A DNA stretch of 64,000 bases from an uncultured Acetobacterium sp. (GCF_963664135.1 NZ_OY760905.1:3436736-3500735); one strand, 5' to 3'. Shown: positions 35,879 to 45,626, counted from the stretch's first letter. The notes: generated from the sequence alone by a model not told the origin. Numbers and translations are program-made.

Positions 35879-37261
35879 ATGAGCCAACCATTGAAAAAAT
35901 CAGTTGTCAACCTTTACGGGTTACCGTCATTCGGGTTTCAGACCCTCGTCACCATCGAGGTCATGTTTTTGGCGGCGTTTCTGACCGACTTTGTTAAACT
36001 GCCCCTGGCATTGGTCAGTACAATCTTACTGGCCACCAGTCTGGTCGATATTTTAGCAGTTCCTACTGCTGGGGTTATTCTGGAAAAAAGTAATATGAAA
36101 TGGGGAAAATACCGTTCCTGGTTATTGGTCGGTCCGCCTATTGCAGCATTATTTTATGTGCTTGAGTTTTCCCAAATTGGTGGTTCATCAACAGTTAGTG
36201 CCATAATTATATTTATTGGTTTTGTGATTAGCCATTTGGTTTGGAATACCTTTTATGCCGCCCATATTTCATTGAATAATGCGATGACATTGGATCGTGG
36301 CGAACGAATTTCGATGGCCAGCAACAGAGGGATGTTCAATGCCCTGGGAACCCTGGCATTTACTTACTTTGGCGTAAAAGCGATAACCACCATTGGTGTG
36401 GGCGTTGGCAACCCAGTGTTAGGCTATACCTACATGGCAGCTATTACAGGTTGTATTATGATTACCTGTAACTGGATCTATTTTGTTCTCACCAAAGACT
36501 ATGCGTTTAATGGATGTGCAACACCAGCTGGACAAAAAGCTGACAAGATGTCAGTCGGTGAAATGCTCAAACAGATTATTGTCAACCCACCATTAATGGG
36601 ATTGATGATTGTAGAACTGGGTCGATACCTGGGTCGCTTCATCATTTTTGGGATGGCATTCTATTACTTTAAATATGTTATCAATGATTTACCAGGTATG
36701 GCATTATTTATGACTGGATTAACCGTCGTCAACTTCTTTTCAGCAATGATTGCAGCACCGATTGCCAAACGTCTGGGTGAAAAAAATACCTATATGATCG
36801 CTCTGAGTCTATTAGTTATTGGTTTGTTAATCGTCTGGATTATCCCACTTCAGGCTACCGCTTTTAAAATTGTTATGTTACTGGCCTACATCGGTTATGG
36901 TTTGCCAGATTCGTTGGGTGTGGCGATGTACTCCGCTTCCAGTGATTATGGTGAATGGAAAACTGGGAAAAATGCCCGCGGTTTCGTTATGTCACTGATC
37001 AGTTTCCCAATCAAAATTTCTATGTTCGTTCGGTCAATGATCATTGCTGCTGTACTCAGCTCCGTAAATTATGTTGCTGATATGACCGTGACACCAGAAC
37101 TGATCCAGGGTATCAAAAACGGATTTTCACTGTATCCAGCCATTGTAATTATCATTGGTTTACTGTTAATGTTCAAAATGTACTCTTTAACACCTAAACG
37201 AATGGAAGAAATGAGTGAGGAAGTAGCAGCAAGAAAACAAGCAACAATTCCCGAAGCATAA
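35879..37261 (+). CDS. GPH-family (MFS) cation symporter
   Basis: 460 residues, about twelve TMs. GPH features: LVDILAVPTAGVILEKSNMKWGKYRSW (loop 2-3, quoted as TAGVILEKSNMKWGKYRSW) and GYGLPDSLGVAMYSASSDYGEW (here GYGLPDSLGV). The family carries sugars, glucuronides and some organic acids with Na+ or H+. As the last gene of the operon it probably imports the hydroxy acid or releases the reduced acid. RBS GAGGAG. Confidence 0.85.
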   Translation: MSQPLKKSVVNLYGLPSFGFQTLVTIEVMFLAAFLTDFVKLPLALVSTILLATSLVDILAVPTAGVILEKSNMKWGKYRSWLLVGPPIAALFYVLEFSQIGGSSTVSAIIIFIGFVISHLVWNTFYAAHISLNNAMTLDRGERISMASNRGMFNALGTLAFTYFGVKAITTIGVGVGNPVLGYTYMAAITGCIMITCNWIYFVLTKDYAFNGCATPAGQKADKMSVGEMLKQIIVNPPLMGLMIVELGRYLGRFIIFGMAFYYFKYVINDLPGMALFMTGLTVVNFFSAMIAAPIAKRLGEKNTYMIALSLLVIGLLIVWIIPLQATAFKIVMLLAYIGYGLPDSLGVAMYSASSDYGEWKTGKNARGFVMSLISFPIKISMFVRSMIIAAVLSSVNYVADMTVTPELIQGIKNGFSLYPAIVIIIGLLLMFKMYSLTPKRMEEMSEEVAARKQATIPEA

Positions 37262-37299
37262 AAATCTGTATTAGAAAAATAATATATGTAAATAATTAA

Positions 37300-37363
37300 T
37301 CGACAATTTAGAAATGACATTTAAAAATTAGAGTTCGTGTTCTGGAGCAATATTCTGGAACAC
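37300..37363 (+). promoter_or_regulatory. Degenerate copy of the 40.2-kb promoter/operator
   Basis: TCGACA (37300-37305) and TAAAAA (37322-37327) occupy the positions of TTGACA and TATAAT in the copy at 40234-40297. The imperfect inverted repeat (37337-37363, halves GTGTTCTGGA and TCTGGAACAC) corresponds to the TTCTAGAAC operator there. Promoter strength should be low. Confidence 0.6.
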
Positions 37364-37472
37364 GGACTATATTCAGTGATTTATCTAGGTATGGTTTTCC
37401 TAAGGCAGCTAAACCAGGATAGTGAATGATGAAATGACCGTCAAAAAAAGCAGGTTAAAAAGGAGGATAAGG

Positions 37473-38621
37473 ATGAGCGACTGTTACAAAATCGGAATTG
37501 TCGGTGCCGGTAATATGGGGAGTAGTATCGCTCAGCAGATGGCAGCGCAAGGTCTAGATGTGACATTGGTTGATTTAAATGAGGCTCAAGTTGAACAAGG
37601 AATTGAAAGCATTACCAATAAGCTGCAGCAAGCAGTTGATCGAAACGTTATTACGTCTTATAAAATGCAGGATACCTTAAAAAGAATTAAAGGTTCAACA
37701 GCTTACGAAGATCTTGAAGATCTGGATTTGATTATCGAAGCAATTTTTGAAGACAAAAGATCGAAGGGTGAACTGTTCAGAATGCTGGACGGAATATGCG
37801 ATCCCAAAACCATTCTGGCAACGAATACAGCAAGCCTGAACGTACACGAATTAGCATCATGGACATTTCGTCCCGAAAAGGTTATTGGGATGCATTATTT
37901 CTTTCATCCCGCCAAGAACAGTCTGCTTGAAGTCATTCCTCATGAGGGAACAAGCGAAGAAACACTGAAGACTGCATTACTGATCGGAAAGCGATATGCA
38001 AAGACAAATATTATTGTAAAGGATTACTCCGGTTTTTGTGTAAATCGATTGTTCATTACATTCTGTATATCCGCAGTGCGTGTTCTTGAACAGAAAATTG
38101 CAAATATTCCGACGATTGAAGCAGCATGTAAAAAAGCATTTGGGATCAAAACGGGACCTTTTGAGTTGATGAATACCATCAATATGCCTATTACAGCACA
38201 TGCAGCAAGAGCATTAGGCATTGAACTTGGTAGTATTTATACGACACCCCAATTGCTCAATATCCAAATTGAGACTCATGAAAGCTTTGATTTAAGTGGT
38301 GAAGTGGACGGGACGAAAATTCGAACAGTTATGGATTATATGTATGGCGCATTATTGGGCGTGGCCTGTCAACTTGTTGATGAAGGAGTGGCTTCCATTG
38401 AGGATACAGATTTAGGCGCAAAAACCGGATTGGCATGGGAATATGGCGCATTCGAAATCATGAACAAGCTTGGAATTAAAAAAGTGTATGAATGTGTGAA
38501 TGCAATGAGTAATCAATTTCCCGACTTTAAAATGCCGAAGTTATTGCTTACACATTATGTGACAGAAGAGCCATTTGAATGCAACTATACTAAACCTGAA
38601 GTAGCAGAAAATATCGCCTGA
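37473..38621 (+). CDS. 3-Hydroxyacyl-CoA dehydrogenase, truncated paralogue
   Basis: 382 residues from ATG 37473 (AGGAGGATAAGG upstream; the in-frame ATG 51 nt earlier precedes this site). Rossmann GIVGAGNMGSSIAQQMA, IIEAIFEDKRSK, NTASLNVHELA, GMHYFFHPAKN and GFCVNRLFITF. It aligns throughout with the N-terminal dehydrogenase half of the fused protein at 40419-42458. It then ends at a TGA where the paralogue has TAC, and the paralogous sequence is still recognisable for about 12 codons beyond (IAISRTDET). It is thus a copy that lost its enoyl-CoA hydratase half. The usual Pro in SPGF is Ser here (YSGF), which may affect activity. Confidence 0.85.
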   Translation: MSDCYKIGIVGAGNMGSSIAQQMAAQGLDVTLVDLNEAQVEQGIESITNKLQQAVDRNVITSYKMQDTLKRIKGSTAYEDLEDLDLIIEAIFEDKRSKGELFRMLDGICDPKTILATNTASLNVHELASWTFRPEKVIGMHYFFHPAKNSLLEVIPHEGTSEETLKTALLIGKRYAKTNIIVKDYSGFCVNRLFITFCISAVRVLEQKIANIPTIEAACKKAFGIKTGPFELMNTINMPITAHAARALGIELGSIYTTPQLLNIQIETHESFDLSGEVDGTKIRTVMDYMYGALLGVACQLVDEGVASIEDTDLGAKTGLAWEYGAFEIMNKLGIKKVYECVNAMSNQFPDFKMPKLLLTHYVTEEPFECNYTKPEVAENIA

Positions 38622-38795
38622 ATTGCAATCAGTAGAACAGATGAAACATAAGGCGGTTACAAATCAGTCACACCGATAAGCACTGTAGTAAACGATAGCC
38701 ATCGATGCAGTTTATATCGATGTGCTATATTGCCCGATCAAAATGGTTATTTATAGAATTCTTGGAAAACACAAAAAGGAAAAGGAGCGGACGCA

Positions 38796-40142
38796 ATGAG
38801 TAAATTTAGTATTTCTGAAGTTATGGATTCCCTAGGTGTTAATAAATTCACCTGGCAGATATTCTTCATGCTGGGCATAGCGATGGTGTTTGATGGCTAT
38901 GACTATATGATTGTATCCTACACAATGCCCCAGATCGCAGCAGAATGGGGATTAAGCGCTATTGCAAAAGGGAGCCTATCGTCATGGAGCTTGATCGGTT
39001 TGATTATTGGCGGTGCTCTGGCAGGGATTATCTCGGACAAAGTAGGCAGAAGAAAAACATTAGTGTTTGCCATTGCAATGTACTCCCTCATGAATATCCC
39101 GATTTATTTTTCGATCAACTTTGAAATGTTTGCCATTTTCCGAGTACTGGCAGGGATCGGATTGGGAGCCTGTATTCCCGTTGTCACCACCACCTATTCT
39201 GAATCAACGCCGACTAACAAACGAGCTATTTTTATTACATTCGGAATGGCCTGGATGATTGTCGGCTGGGTACTGGCCGGACTGGTTGCCACTGCCGTTG
39301 TACCTGTCTATGGCTGGCGACTTTGTTACCTAATTGGGGGAATTCCGCTAGTATATGCGATTTTCCTGTACATAAAAATGCCGGAATCAGCTTATTGGCT
39401 GGCAAATAAAGGATACCGGGAAAAAGCCGTAAAAGCGCTTCAGAATATTGAACGTGTCGCAACCGGAAAAATGACGAATTGGGATCCTGAGGCGTTAGTT
39501 GTCCCGAAACCGCCTAAAAAATCGGGTCCGAAAGCACTTTTTTCCAAACAGTATATTCGGATTACCGCCGGTATCTGGATCATGTATTTTTGTGGCTGCT
39601 TTATCGTTTACGGTATCAATGCCTGGTTGCCTTCATTAATGCTGGAAAAGGGTTTAACCCTGACTTCCGCTTATGGACTGGCGATCGCTCAAAATGCAGC
39701 AGCGATTATCGCAAACTGTTCAACCGGTTTTGTAGCTGAAGCAGTCGGTCGAAAAAAGAATCTGATTCTTTCATTTGGCGTGGCGGCGGTTTCGGTTATT
39801 ATCATGGCTTCCATCGGCGGTGGTTTTGGTTCGATTCTAGCGGCGTGTATTTTTCTGGGTTTTGCTGTAAACTATTCGATCACAGCCATCCAGCCGCTGA
39901 TGGCCGAAGCTTATCCAACTGAATTCCGAAATACCGGAGTATCCTGGTGCCATGCATTTGGACGAATCGGTGGAGCGAGTGCACCGATCGTCGCCGGAAT
40001 CATCATCGGGATGGGGCAAGGTTATGCCGTATCATTTTACTTTTACGTGATTCCGGCAATGATCGGTTTATTGGCTGCGGTGTTCCTGGTAAAAACAGAA
40101 ACTAAAGGGAAATCTCTGGATGAACTTGCCGAAGTAAATTGA
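38796..40142 (+). CDS. MFS transporter, aromatic/organic acid:H+ symporter type
   Basis: 448 residues, twelve TMs. Loop 2-3 motif GIISDKVGRRKTL and its second copy GFVAEAVGRKKNL; DGYDYMIVSYTMPQIA in TM1, as in the AAHS group (BenK, PcaK). Likely substrate: a carboxylic acid, in keeping with the CoA-pathway genes on both sides. RBS AAAAGGAG. Confidence 0.87.
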   Translation: MSKFSISEVMDSLGVNKFTWQIFFMLGIAMVFDGYDYMIVSYTMPQIAAEWGLSAIAKGSLSSWSLIGLIIGGALAGIISDKVGRRKTLVFAIAMYSLMNIPIYFSINFEMFAIFRVLAGIGLGACIPVVTTTYSESTPTNKRAIFITFGMAWMIVGWVLAGLVATAVVPVYGWRLCYLIGGIPLVYAIFLYIKMPESAYWLANKGYREKAVKALQNIERVATGKMTNWDPEALVVPKPPKKSGPKALFSKQYIRITAGIWIMYFCGCFIVYGINAWLPSLMLEKGLTLTSAYGLAIAQNAAAIIANCSTGFVAEAVGRKKNLILSFGVAAVSVIIMASIGGGFGSILAACIFLGFAVNYSITAIQPLMAEAYPTEFRNTGVSWCHAFGRIGGASAPIVAGIIIGMGQGYAVSFYFYVIPAMIGLLAAVFLVKTETKGKSLDELAEVN

Positions 40143-40233
40143 TGAATAATTCATTTGATAAAGATCGAATACTAATAACTATATCTGCGATTGCGGATTT
40201 GATCAACAATGGTTAAAAAATACAAATAAGCTA

Positions 40234-40297
40234 TTGACAATCTAGAAATGATAAGTATAATAAATATAACAACGTTCTAGAACATAATTCTAGAACG
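40234..40297 (+). promoter_or_regulatory. Strong promoter plus double TTCTAGAAC operator
   Basis: TTGACA (40234-40239), 16-bp spacer, TATAAT (40256-40261), then two TTCTAGAAC palindromes (within 40273-40283 and 40287-40297) that together form a 25-bp near-palindrome. A further TCTAGA lies in the spacer. Size and symmetry fit a TetR-family site; the candidate regulator is the TetR at 47196. A related, weaker copy is at 37300-37363. Confidence 0.78.
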
Positions 40298-40418
40298 AAG
40301 ATACAAAAAATACTATGCTCGGATATTTATCGAGGTATGGATTTCATATGGCTGATAAACCAGGATAGTGAATTACGAAGTGACCGTCAAGAATGACAGG
40401 TCAAAAAGGAGGATAAAA

Positions 40419-42458
40419 ATGAGCAACGGTTACAAAATTGGTATTGTTGGTGCAGGAAATATGGGTGGTGGTATCGCTCAGAAGATGGCGCAAGAAGGTT
40501 TGGATGTAACATTGGTTGATATGAATGATGCTCAAGTTGAACGAGGCATTGGGATCATTACCAACATGTTACAACAAGCTGTCGAACGAAAAGTTATTAC
40601 CGCTGATAAAATGGAGGAAACCTTAAAGAGAATTAAAGGAACAACCTCTTACGAAGATCTTGCAGATATGGATTTGATTGTTGAAGCAATTTTTGAAGAC
40701 AAGAAAATAAAGGGTGAACTGTTCAAAAAGCTGGATGCAATTTGTGATCCCAAAACAATTTTTGCAACCAATACCTCAAGCTTGTATGTACACGAACTGG
40801 CCGCATGGACTAATCGACCAGAAAAAGTAGTTGGTATGCATTACTTCTTTCACCCAGCCAAAAACAGACTGCTGGAAGTAATTCCACATGAAGGAACGAG
40901 TGAAGAAACCCTGAATATGGCATTACTGATCGGGAAACTACATGCAAAAACAAACATCATTGTAAAGGATTCACCTGGCTTTTGTGTAAATCGAATCTTC
41001 ATTCCTTTCTATGTATCAGCAGTACGGGTTCTGGAACAGGGAATTGCGAATATCCCCACCATTGAAGCAGCTTGCAAAAAAGCATTTGGAATTGGCATGG
41101 GACCATTTGAATTGATGAACGTGACTGGTATTCCGATTGCAGTTCATTCGGCTAAAACACTGGAAGACGAACTTGGTAATTTCTATGCAGCACCACAACG
41201 TCTGATAGACCAAGTTGAATCCAAAGAACTGTTCGACTTAAGCGGTGACGTAGATGAATCAAAAATTCAAGAAGTAACCGACTTTCTTTTCGGCGCTTCA
41301 TTAGGGGTAGCTTGCCAACTGGTAGATGAAGGTATTGCTTCAATCGAGGATACCGACCGTGGTGCCAAAATTGGTCTAGCCTGGAAATTCGGACCATTCG
41401 AAATCATGAACAAGCTTGGCATTGCCAAAGTATATGAAGTTGTTGACGCAATGTGTAAGCGTTATCCTGACTTTAAAATGCCGGAATTACTAGTTAAACA
41501 AAACGAAAGCGGAAAACCATTTGAATTCAAATATGTAGAACTTGAAGTCAAAGAGGATATTGCTTACATCACCATTAACCGTCCAGAAGCCATGAATGCC
41601 CTGAATGAAACGGTTGTCAATCAACTGGAAAAGAAGTTTGATGAAGCAGAAAGCAACGAAGCGGTTAAAGCCATTGCCATCGTTGGCGCTGGAAAAGCTT
41701 TTATTGCCGGAGCAGACATCAAATTCTTTATCGAAAACATGGAAAATAAAACTCTGGATCGGACCGTTGAATTTACCCGCAAAGGTCACGAATTACTGAG
41801 ACGATTTGAAACGTCAGCTAAACCAACAATTGCGGTTGTTGATGGTCTGTCACTTGGCGGTGGAAGTGAATTAGCGTTGGCATGTCAGTATATCGTTGCT
41901 ACCGAAGCAGGTTCCTTCGGATTCCCAGAAACCGGAATCGGCATCTATCCAGGTTTAGGCGGCATGATCCGAATGGAAAGACTGGTTGGAAAAGATCTGG
42001 CTAAATACTATGTTTTCACCGGTAAATCAATCAGCGCCGAAAAAGCTCTGCAGATGGGAATGATAACCGAACTGACCACCATCGATCAACTAGAAGCAAC
42101 CATTAAGAAAGTTGCTGCTCAAGAGAAACGTGACAAGTACCAGGGTCATATCGATGCTGATGGGTTTGAAAATGAAACAGCTATCTTTGCCGGCGATAAT
42201 TTGGAAAAAATCATGGACGGTATCGTACCAGATGGCGTTGATGCAGATTTTGCCAACACAACAATTAAAATTATCAGTAAAAAAGCACCGCTGGCTCTGA
42301 TTGTTGCAAATGAGCTGATGGAAGCTCAATCAAAGGTTTCAATCGATGAAGCGATCACAATGGAATTAGGACGCCTGATCGAAATGTTTACAACCGAAGA
42401 TGCATGGGCAGGTTTGACAGCACCTCCGGGAAAAGCACCAGCGTATAAAAGAGCATAA
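40419..42458 (+). CDS. Fused 3-hydroxyacyl-CoA dehydrogenase / enoyl-CoA hydratase
   Basis: 679 residues from ATG 40419 (AAAGGAGGATAAAA upstream). Residues about 1-380: 3-hydroxyacyl-CoA dehydrogenase (GIVGAGNMGGGIAQKMA, NTSSLYVHEL, GMHYFFHPAKN, SPGFCVNRIF). Residues about 395-650: enoyl-CoA hydratase (ITINRPEAMNALNE, oxyanion-hole AGADIKFF, GGGSELALACQYIVA, FPETGIGIYPGLGG). The dehydrogenase-first order is the reverse of FadB and is known from archaeal crotonyl-CoA hydratase/3-hydroxybutyryl-CoA dehydrogenases. It should interconvert enoyl-CoA and 3-ketoacyl-CoA for the thiolase that follows. Confidence 0.92.
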   Translation: MSNGYKIGIVGAGNMGGGIAQKMAQEGLDVTLVDMNDAQVERGIGIITNMLQQAVERKVITADKMEETLKRIKGTTSYEDLADMDLIVEAIFEDKKIKGELFKKLDAICDPKTIFATNTSSLYVHELAAWTNRPEKVVGMHYFFHPAKNRLLEVIPHEGTSEETLNMALLIGKLHAKTNIIVKDSPGFCVNRIFIPFYVSAVRVLEQGIANIPTIEAACKKAFGIGMGPFELMNVTGIPIAVHSAKTLEDELGNFYAAPQRLIDQVESKELFDLSGDVDESKIQEVTDFLFGASLGVACQLVDEGIASIEDTDRGAKIGLAWKFGPFEIMNKLGIAKVYEVVDAMCKRYPDFKMPELLVKQNESGKPFEFKYVELEVKEDIAYITINRPEAMNALNETVVNQLEKKFDEAESNEAVKAIAIVGAGKAFIAGADIKFFIENMENKTLDRTVEFTRKGHELLRRFETSAKPTIAVVDGLSLGGGSELALACQYIVATEAGSFGFPETGIGIYPGLGGMIRMERLVGKDLAKYYVFTGKSISAEKALQMGMITELTTIDQLEATIKKVAAQEKRDKYQGHIDADGFENETAIFAGDNLEKIMDGIVPDGVDADFANTTIKIISKKAPLALIVANELMEAQSKVSIDEAITMELGRLIEMFTTEDAWAGLTAPPGKAPAYKRA

Positions 42459-42578
42459 AAAACGGAATTTAGGTAACTGCAAATGGGTGTGAGCTTTGTG
42501 CTTGATAGCTTTTAAATTGGCAATGAAGCTCACCGACATTTCGCAAAGACAAATAACTGAATTAAGAAGGAGAAAATA

Positions 42579-43760
42579 ATGTTTAAAAATGCATATATTC
42601 CTTATGGCGGATATTATAGTACACCATTCTGTAAATGGCAGGGAAGTCTTCAGAATGAAAATTCGATTAAGTTAGCGGCGGATACAAGTAAACGGTTTTT
42701 CGAAGCAAAGGGTTTAGATTTACAGATGATTGAATTCCTTTATCTTGGACATACCATTATCCAGCCAGGATCGTTCTTTGGGGCATCCTGGGCAGCGAAC
42801 GAAATGGGATTAAACATTCCGGGAATGGCAGTTTCCCACGCATGTGCGACATCAACAAATACTATTTACTCAGCTGCATTAGCGGTTGAAACCGGCAACC
42901 TGTCAACTGCTTATTGTATGATGTTTGACAAAATTTCAAATGCACCCCATATTGTTTGGCCAAATCCTCAGGGCCCAGGCGGCGAAGTGTTGTCAGAAAA
43001 TGTCAACATGGACAATATCAACCGTGATCCATCAACTGGCTTTGGGATGCTGACAACAGCAGAAAATGTTGCCAAAGAAGGCGGCTTCACCAGAGCAGAA
43101 GCTGATGAAGTAACCTTAATGCGCTATGAACAATATGCGGATGCCCTGGCAAATGACCGCGCCTTCCAGAAAAAATACATGTTCCCCATCGAACTGAAAT
43201 CAAGAAAAAGCACTTTGGTCATCAGCGAAGATGAGGGCGTTACCCAAACAACAAAAGAAGGTCTAGAAAGACTTCGAGCTGTAGCAGAAGGTGGCATTCA
43301 TACCTTTGGTTCCCAAACTCATCCAGCGGACGGGAATACTGGTATGATTATTACCACCAAGCAAAAAGCAGCGGAATTAAGCACTGAAAAAATACCGGTT
43401 CAAGTTATTTCCTATGGCTTTAATCGGACTAAAAAAGCTTTCATGCCAGCAGCACCGGCTGGAGCCGTACAAATGGCACTTGACAATGCCGGCATTGGCG
43501 TAAATGATTTGGTAGCAATCAAAAACCATAGTCCGTTTATTGCGAATGACCTTCATTTAGCAAAAGCACTGGGGATTGAACAATCACGGATCAACAATTA
43601 TGGAACATCATTAGTATTTGGACATCCTCAAGGACCAACAATCGCCAGATTACTGATGGAAGGCATCGAAGAAGCCGTTATCAAAGGCGGCGGTTATGTC
43701 TTAGCCTGTGGATGTGCAGCTGGTGACTCAGCAGCTGCTATTATCGTAAAAGTAGGCTAA
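42579..43760 (+). CDS. Thiolase-family acyl-CoA acyltransferase
   Basis: 393 residues. Nucleophilic Cys in SHACATSTNTIYSAA (about 89), catalytic His in FGHPQGPTIARLL and a second Cys in LACGCAAGDSAAA. The usual GGG between the last elements is altered (CGCAAGDS rather than C-x-G-G-G-x-G), placing it outside the common acetoacetyl-CoA thiolases, though a thiolytic 3-ketoacyl-CoA cleavage role fits the neighbours. RBS AAGGAGAAA. Confidence 0.87.
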   Translation: MFKNAYIPYGGYYSTPFCKWQGSLQNENSIKLAADTSKRFFEAKGLDLQMIEFLYLGHTIIQPGSFFGASWAANEMGLNIPGMAVSHACATSTNTIYSAALAVETGNLSTAYCMMFDKISNAPHIVWPNPQGPGGEVLSENVNMDNINRDPSTGFGMLTTAENVAKEGGFTRAEADEVTLMRYEQYADALANDRAFQKKYMFPIELKSRKSTLVISEDEGVTQTTKEGLERLRAVAEGGIHTFGSQTHPADGNTGMIITTKQKAAELSTEKIPVQVISYGFNRTKKAFMPAAPAGAVQMALDNAGIGVNDLVAIKNHSPFIANDLHLAKALGIEQSRINNYGTSLVFGHPQGPTIARLLMEGIEEAVIKGGGYVLACGCAAGDSAAAIIVKVG

Positions 43761-43864
43761 TAATAGGCAGAGATTCGCTGTATAGAAGGCCAGAGAGTAG
43801 AATCTGAAAATTATCTTTCATTGCAAGAGTTTAAATATTTAACATCAGAAAATTATTAATTTGA

Positions 43865-44164
43865 CTTATTTCTTCAGCCAATGCAGAGTCACCTCCTGCA
43901 TTGGTTGGAGCAATTATAGAAGTTATGTGTGCCAAAGGGGATGTAAGCGTTAACAACAATATTGGAAACACATCCTGCTAGGCAGTAGCTCATGACATGA
44001 ATCATTGTGACATGAGAGAAAAAACAGTTATCAAGATTGGTGGATCAGCGGAATTATTAGTAAATGTGAATGAAGAAATCAAACGGAAATGTGGTGCTAT
44101 AGAGCATCATCACAATATAAAACCTGTTTCAGGAATAGTAAATGAGAAATTATTAGATTGTTAA
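43865..44164 (+). pseudogene. Unrecognised gene remnant with in-frame TAG
   Basis: A 100-codon frame reads SSANAESPPALVGAIIEVM, then GNTSC-TAG-AVAHDMNHCDMREK, then GGSAELLVNVNEEIKRKCG, to a TAA at 44162. The single TAG is codon 39 (43979-43981). The reading is clearly protein-like on both sides in one frame, but it lacks a start (TGA just upstream). I do not recognise the family. Decay is most likely; pyrrolysine read-through cannot be excluded from sequence alone. Confidence 0.5.
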
Positions 44165-44195
44165 TAAATCAAAATTGAACAGGAGCGTGAATGAA

Positions 44196-45626
44196 GTGAA
44201 TATACCCTTGATTATCGTTATTGTGTATATGTTAATGATTATTGGAATTGCATACTACTCAACTAAGCTCACAAAAACATCCACTAGTAAAGATTATTTA
44301 CTGGCCGGACAAAGACTACCCTGGTACCTGATTGCCGTGATGGTAACCGGTAATGCAGTCGGTGGCTCAAGTACCGTTGGCGTTGCGCAAAATGCCTACA
44401 CTAGCGGAATCTCAGCAGGCTGGTACACCGGAGCCTGGGCTGCAGGTGCCGTGGTCTTTGGCCTTTTCATTTCAGCAAAAGTCAGAAAGTTAAACATCAA
44501 TACCGTTAGTGAAATATTTCTGAAGTCCTTTGGGAAAGTTAACGGTACCATCGCAATCATTATCCAGGTTATCATTCTGTTTGGGATCAATGCCCTCCAG
44601 ATCGTTGCCGGTGGGGCTTTACTGAGTACCCTTTTGCCGGAATTCTTTAACTTTACCAGCGGAATGATTGCATCTACCATTGTCTATATTTTGGTCTCGT
44701 TTATTGGCGGATTGCTGGGAGCCAGTATGGCCAATCTGGTCAATGTCATTGTCATCTATTTGGGGCTCATTGTCGCGGTTATCGCAGCAACTACCCAAAT
44801 GGGTGGCGTCAGTACGGTAATAGCGGCGATACCACCGGGAGATCAGTGGACAAATTTGATCAGTGGGATGGGACCAGGGGTTCTGCTTGGTTGGGTGATC
44901 ACGATGATTATCAATACGCCGGCGAACCAAACCCTCTATCAACCGACACTGGGTGCCATTGACGAAAAACATGCCAAAAAAGGGATGTTGTCCGCAGCAG
45001 TGCTAATTTTTCCGATTGGCTTTGTCGCTGCAGCATTGGGTATTCTAGCAGCCATTCAGTTCCCAGGTCTGGAAAACAGCGCCATGGCGCTACCGGCATT
45101 AACGATAACCTTAAATCCAGTTATTGCCGGAATGGTATTTGCCGGTCTTTGGGCGGCGGATGTCTCAACGGCCATTGCCTTATTATTGGGAATATCTTCC
45201 ATCGTCACGAAGAATATCATTGTTGGTTTGATCTACAAAGATCTGCCCGATAAAAAACAACTGATCATTTCGAAGGTTGTGCTTGTTCTTTCAGCTTTAA
45301 TGGGACTCTTTGTGGCAATGAACATCAGCGGAATCATCAGTTTCCTGATGCAGCTGCTGACACTTTACACCCCATATACCTTACTGATCTTTGCAATTTT
45401 ATACGCGCCTAAGATTTTAAGAAAAAGCACCTGCTTTCTGACAGTTCTTTCCGCTATGATTGTAATGGCCGTCTGGATAGCAATGCCACAATCACATGTC
45501 GTCAGCCAGGCTGTCTATTTATGCTTGCCGATATCAGCGTTGGTAATGGCTCTGACAACAATCTTCGATAAACGGACGGTGGATTTATCTGTGCTCTATG
45601 CAGCAGACCCCCAAAAAAGTAATTAA
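44196..45626 (+). CDS. Sodium:solute symporter (SSS family)
   Basis: 476 residues from GTG 44196, placed 10 nt after AGGAG (an in-frame TTG at 44175 lies before that site). About thirteen TMs; KDYLLAGQRLPWYLIAVM and GNAVGGSSTVGVAQNAY are SSS signatures, with NVIVIYLGLIVAVIAA and TIIF-type TM8 residues following. Imports a carboxylate, amino acid or related solute with Na+, which suits an acetogen living on a sodium gradient. Confidence 0.88.
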   Translation: MNIPLIIVIVYMLMIIGIAYYSTKLTKTSTSKDYLLAGQRLPWYLIAVMVTGNAVGGSSTVGVAQNAYTSGISAGWYTGAWAAGAVVFGLFISAKVRKLNINTVSEIFLKSFGKVNGTIAIIIQVIILFGINALQIVAGGALLSTLLPEFFNFTSGMIASTIVYILVSFIGGLLGASMANLVNVIVIYLGLIVAVIAATTQMGGVSTVIAAIPPGDQWTNLISGMGPGVLLGWVITMIINTPANQTLYQPTLGAIDEKHAKKGMLSAAVLIFPIGFVAAALGILAAIQFPGLENSAMALPALTITLNPVIAGMVFAGLWAADVSTAIALLLGISSIVTKNIIVGLIYKDLPDKKQLIISKVVLVLSALMGLFVAMNISGIISFLMQLLTLYTPYTLLIFAILYAPKILRKSTCFLTVLSAMIVMAVWIAMPQSHVVSQAVYLCLPISALVMALTTIFDKRTVDLSVLYAADPQKSN

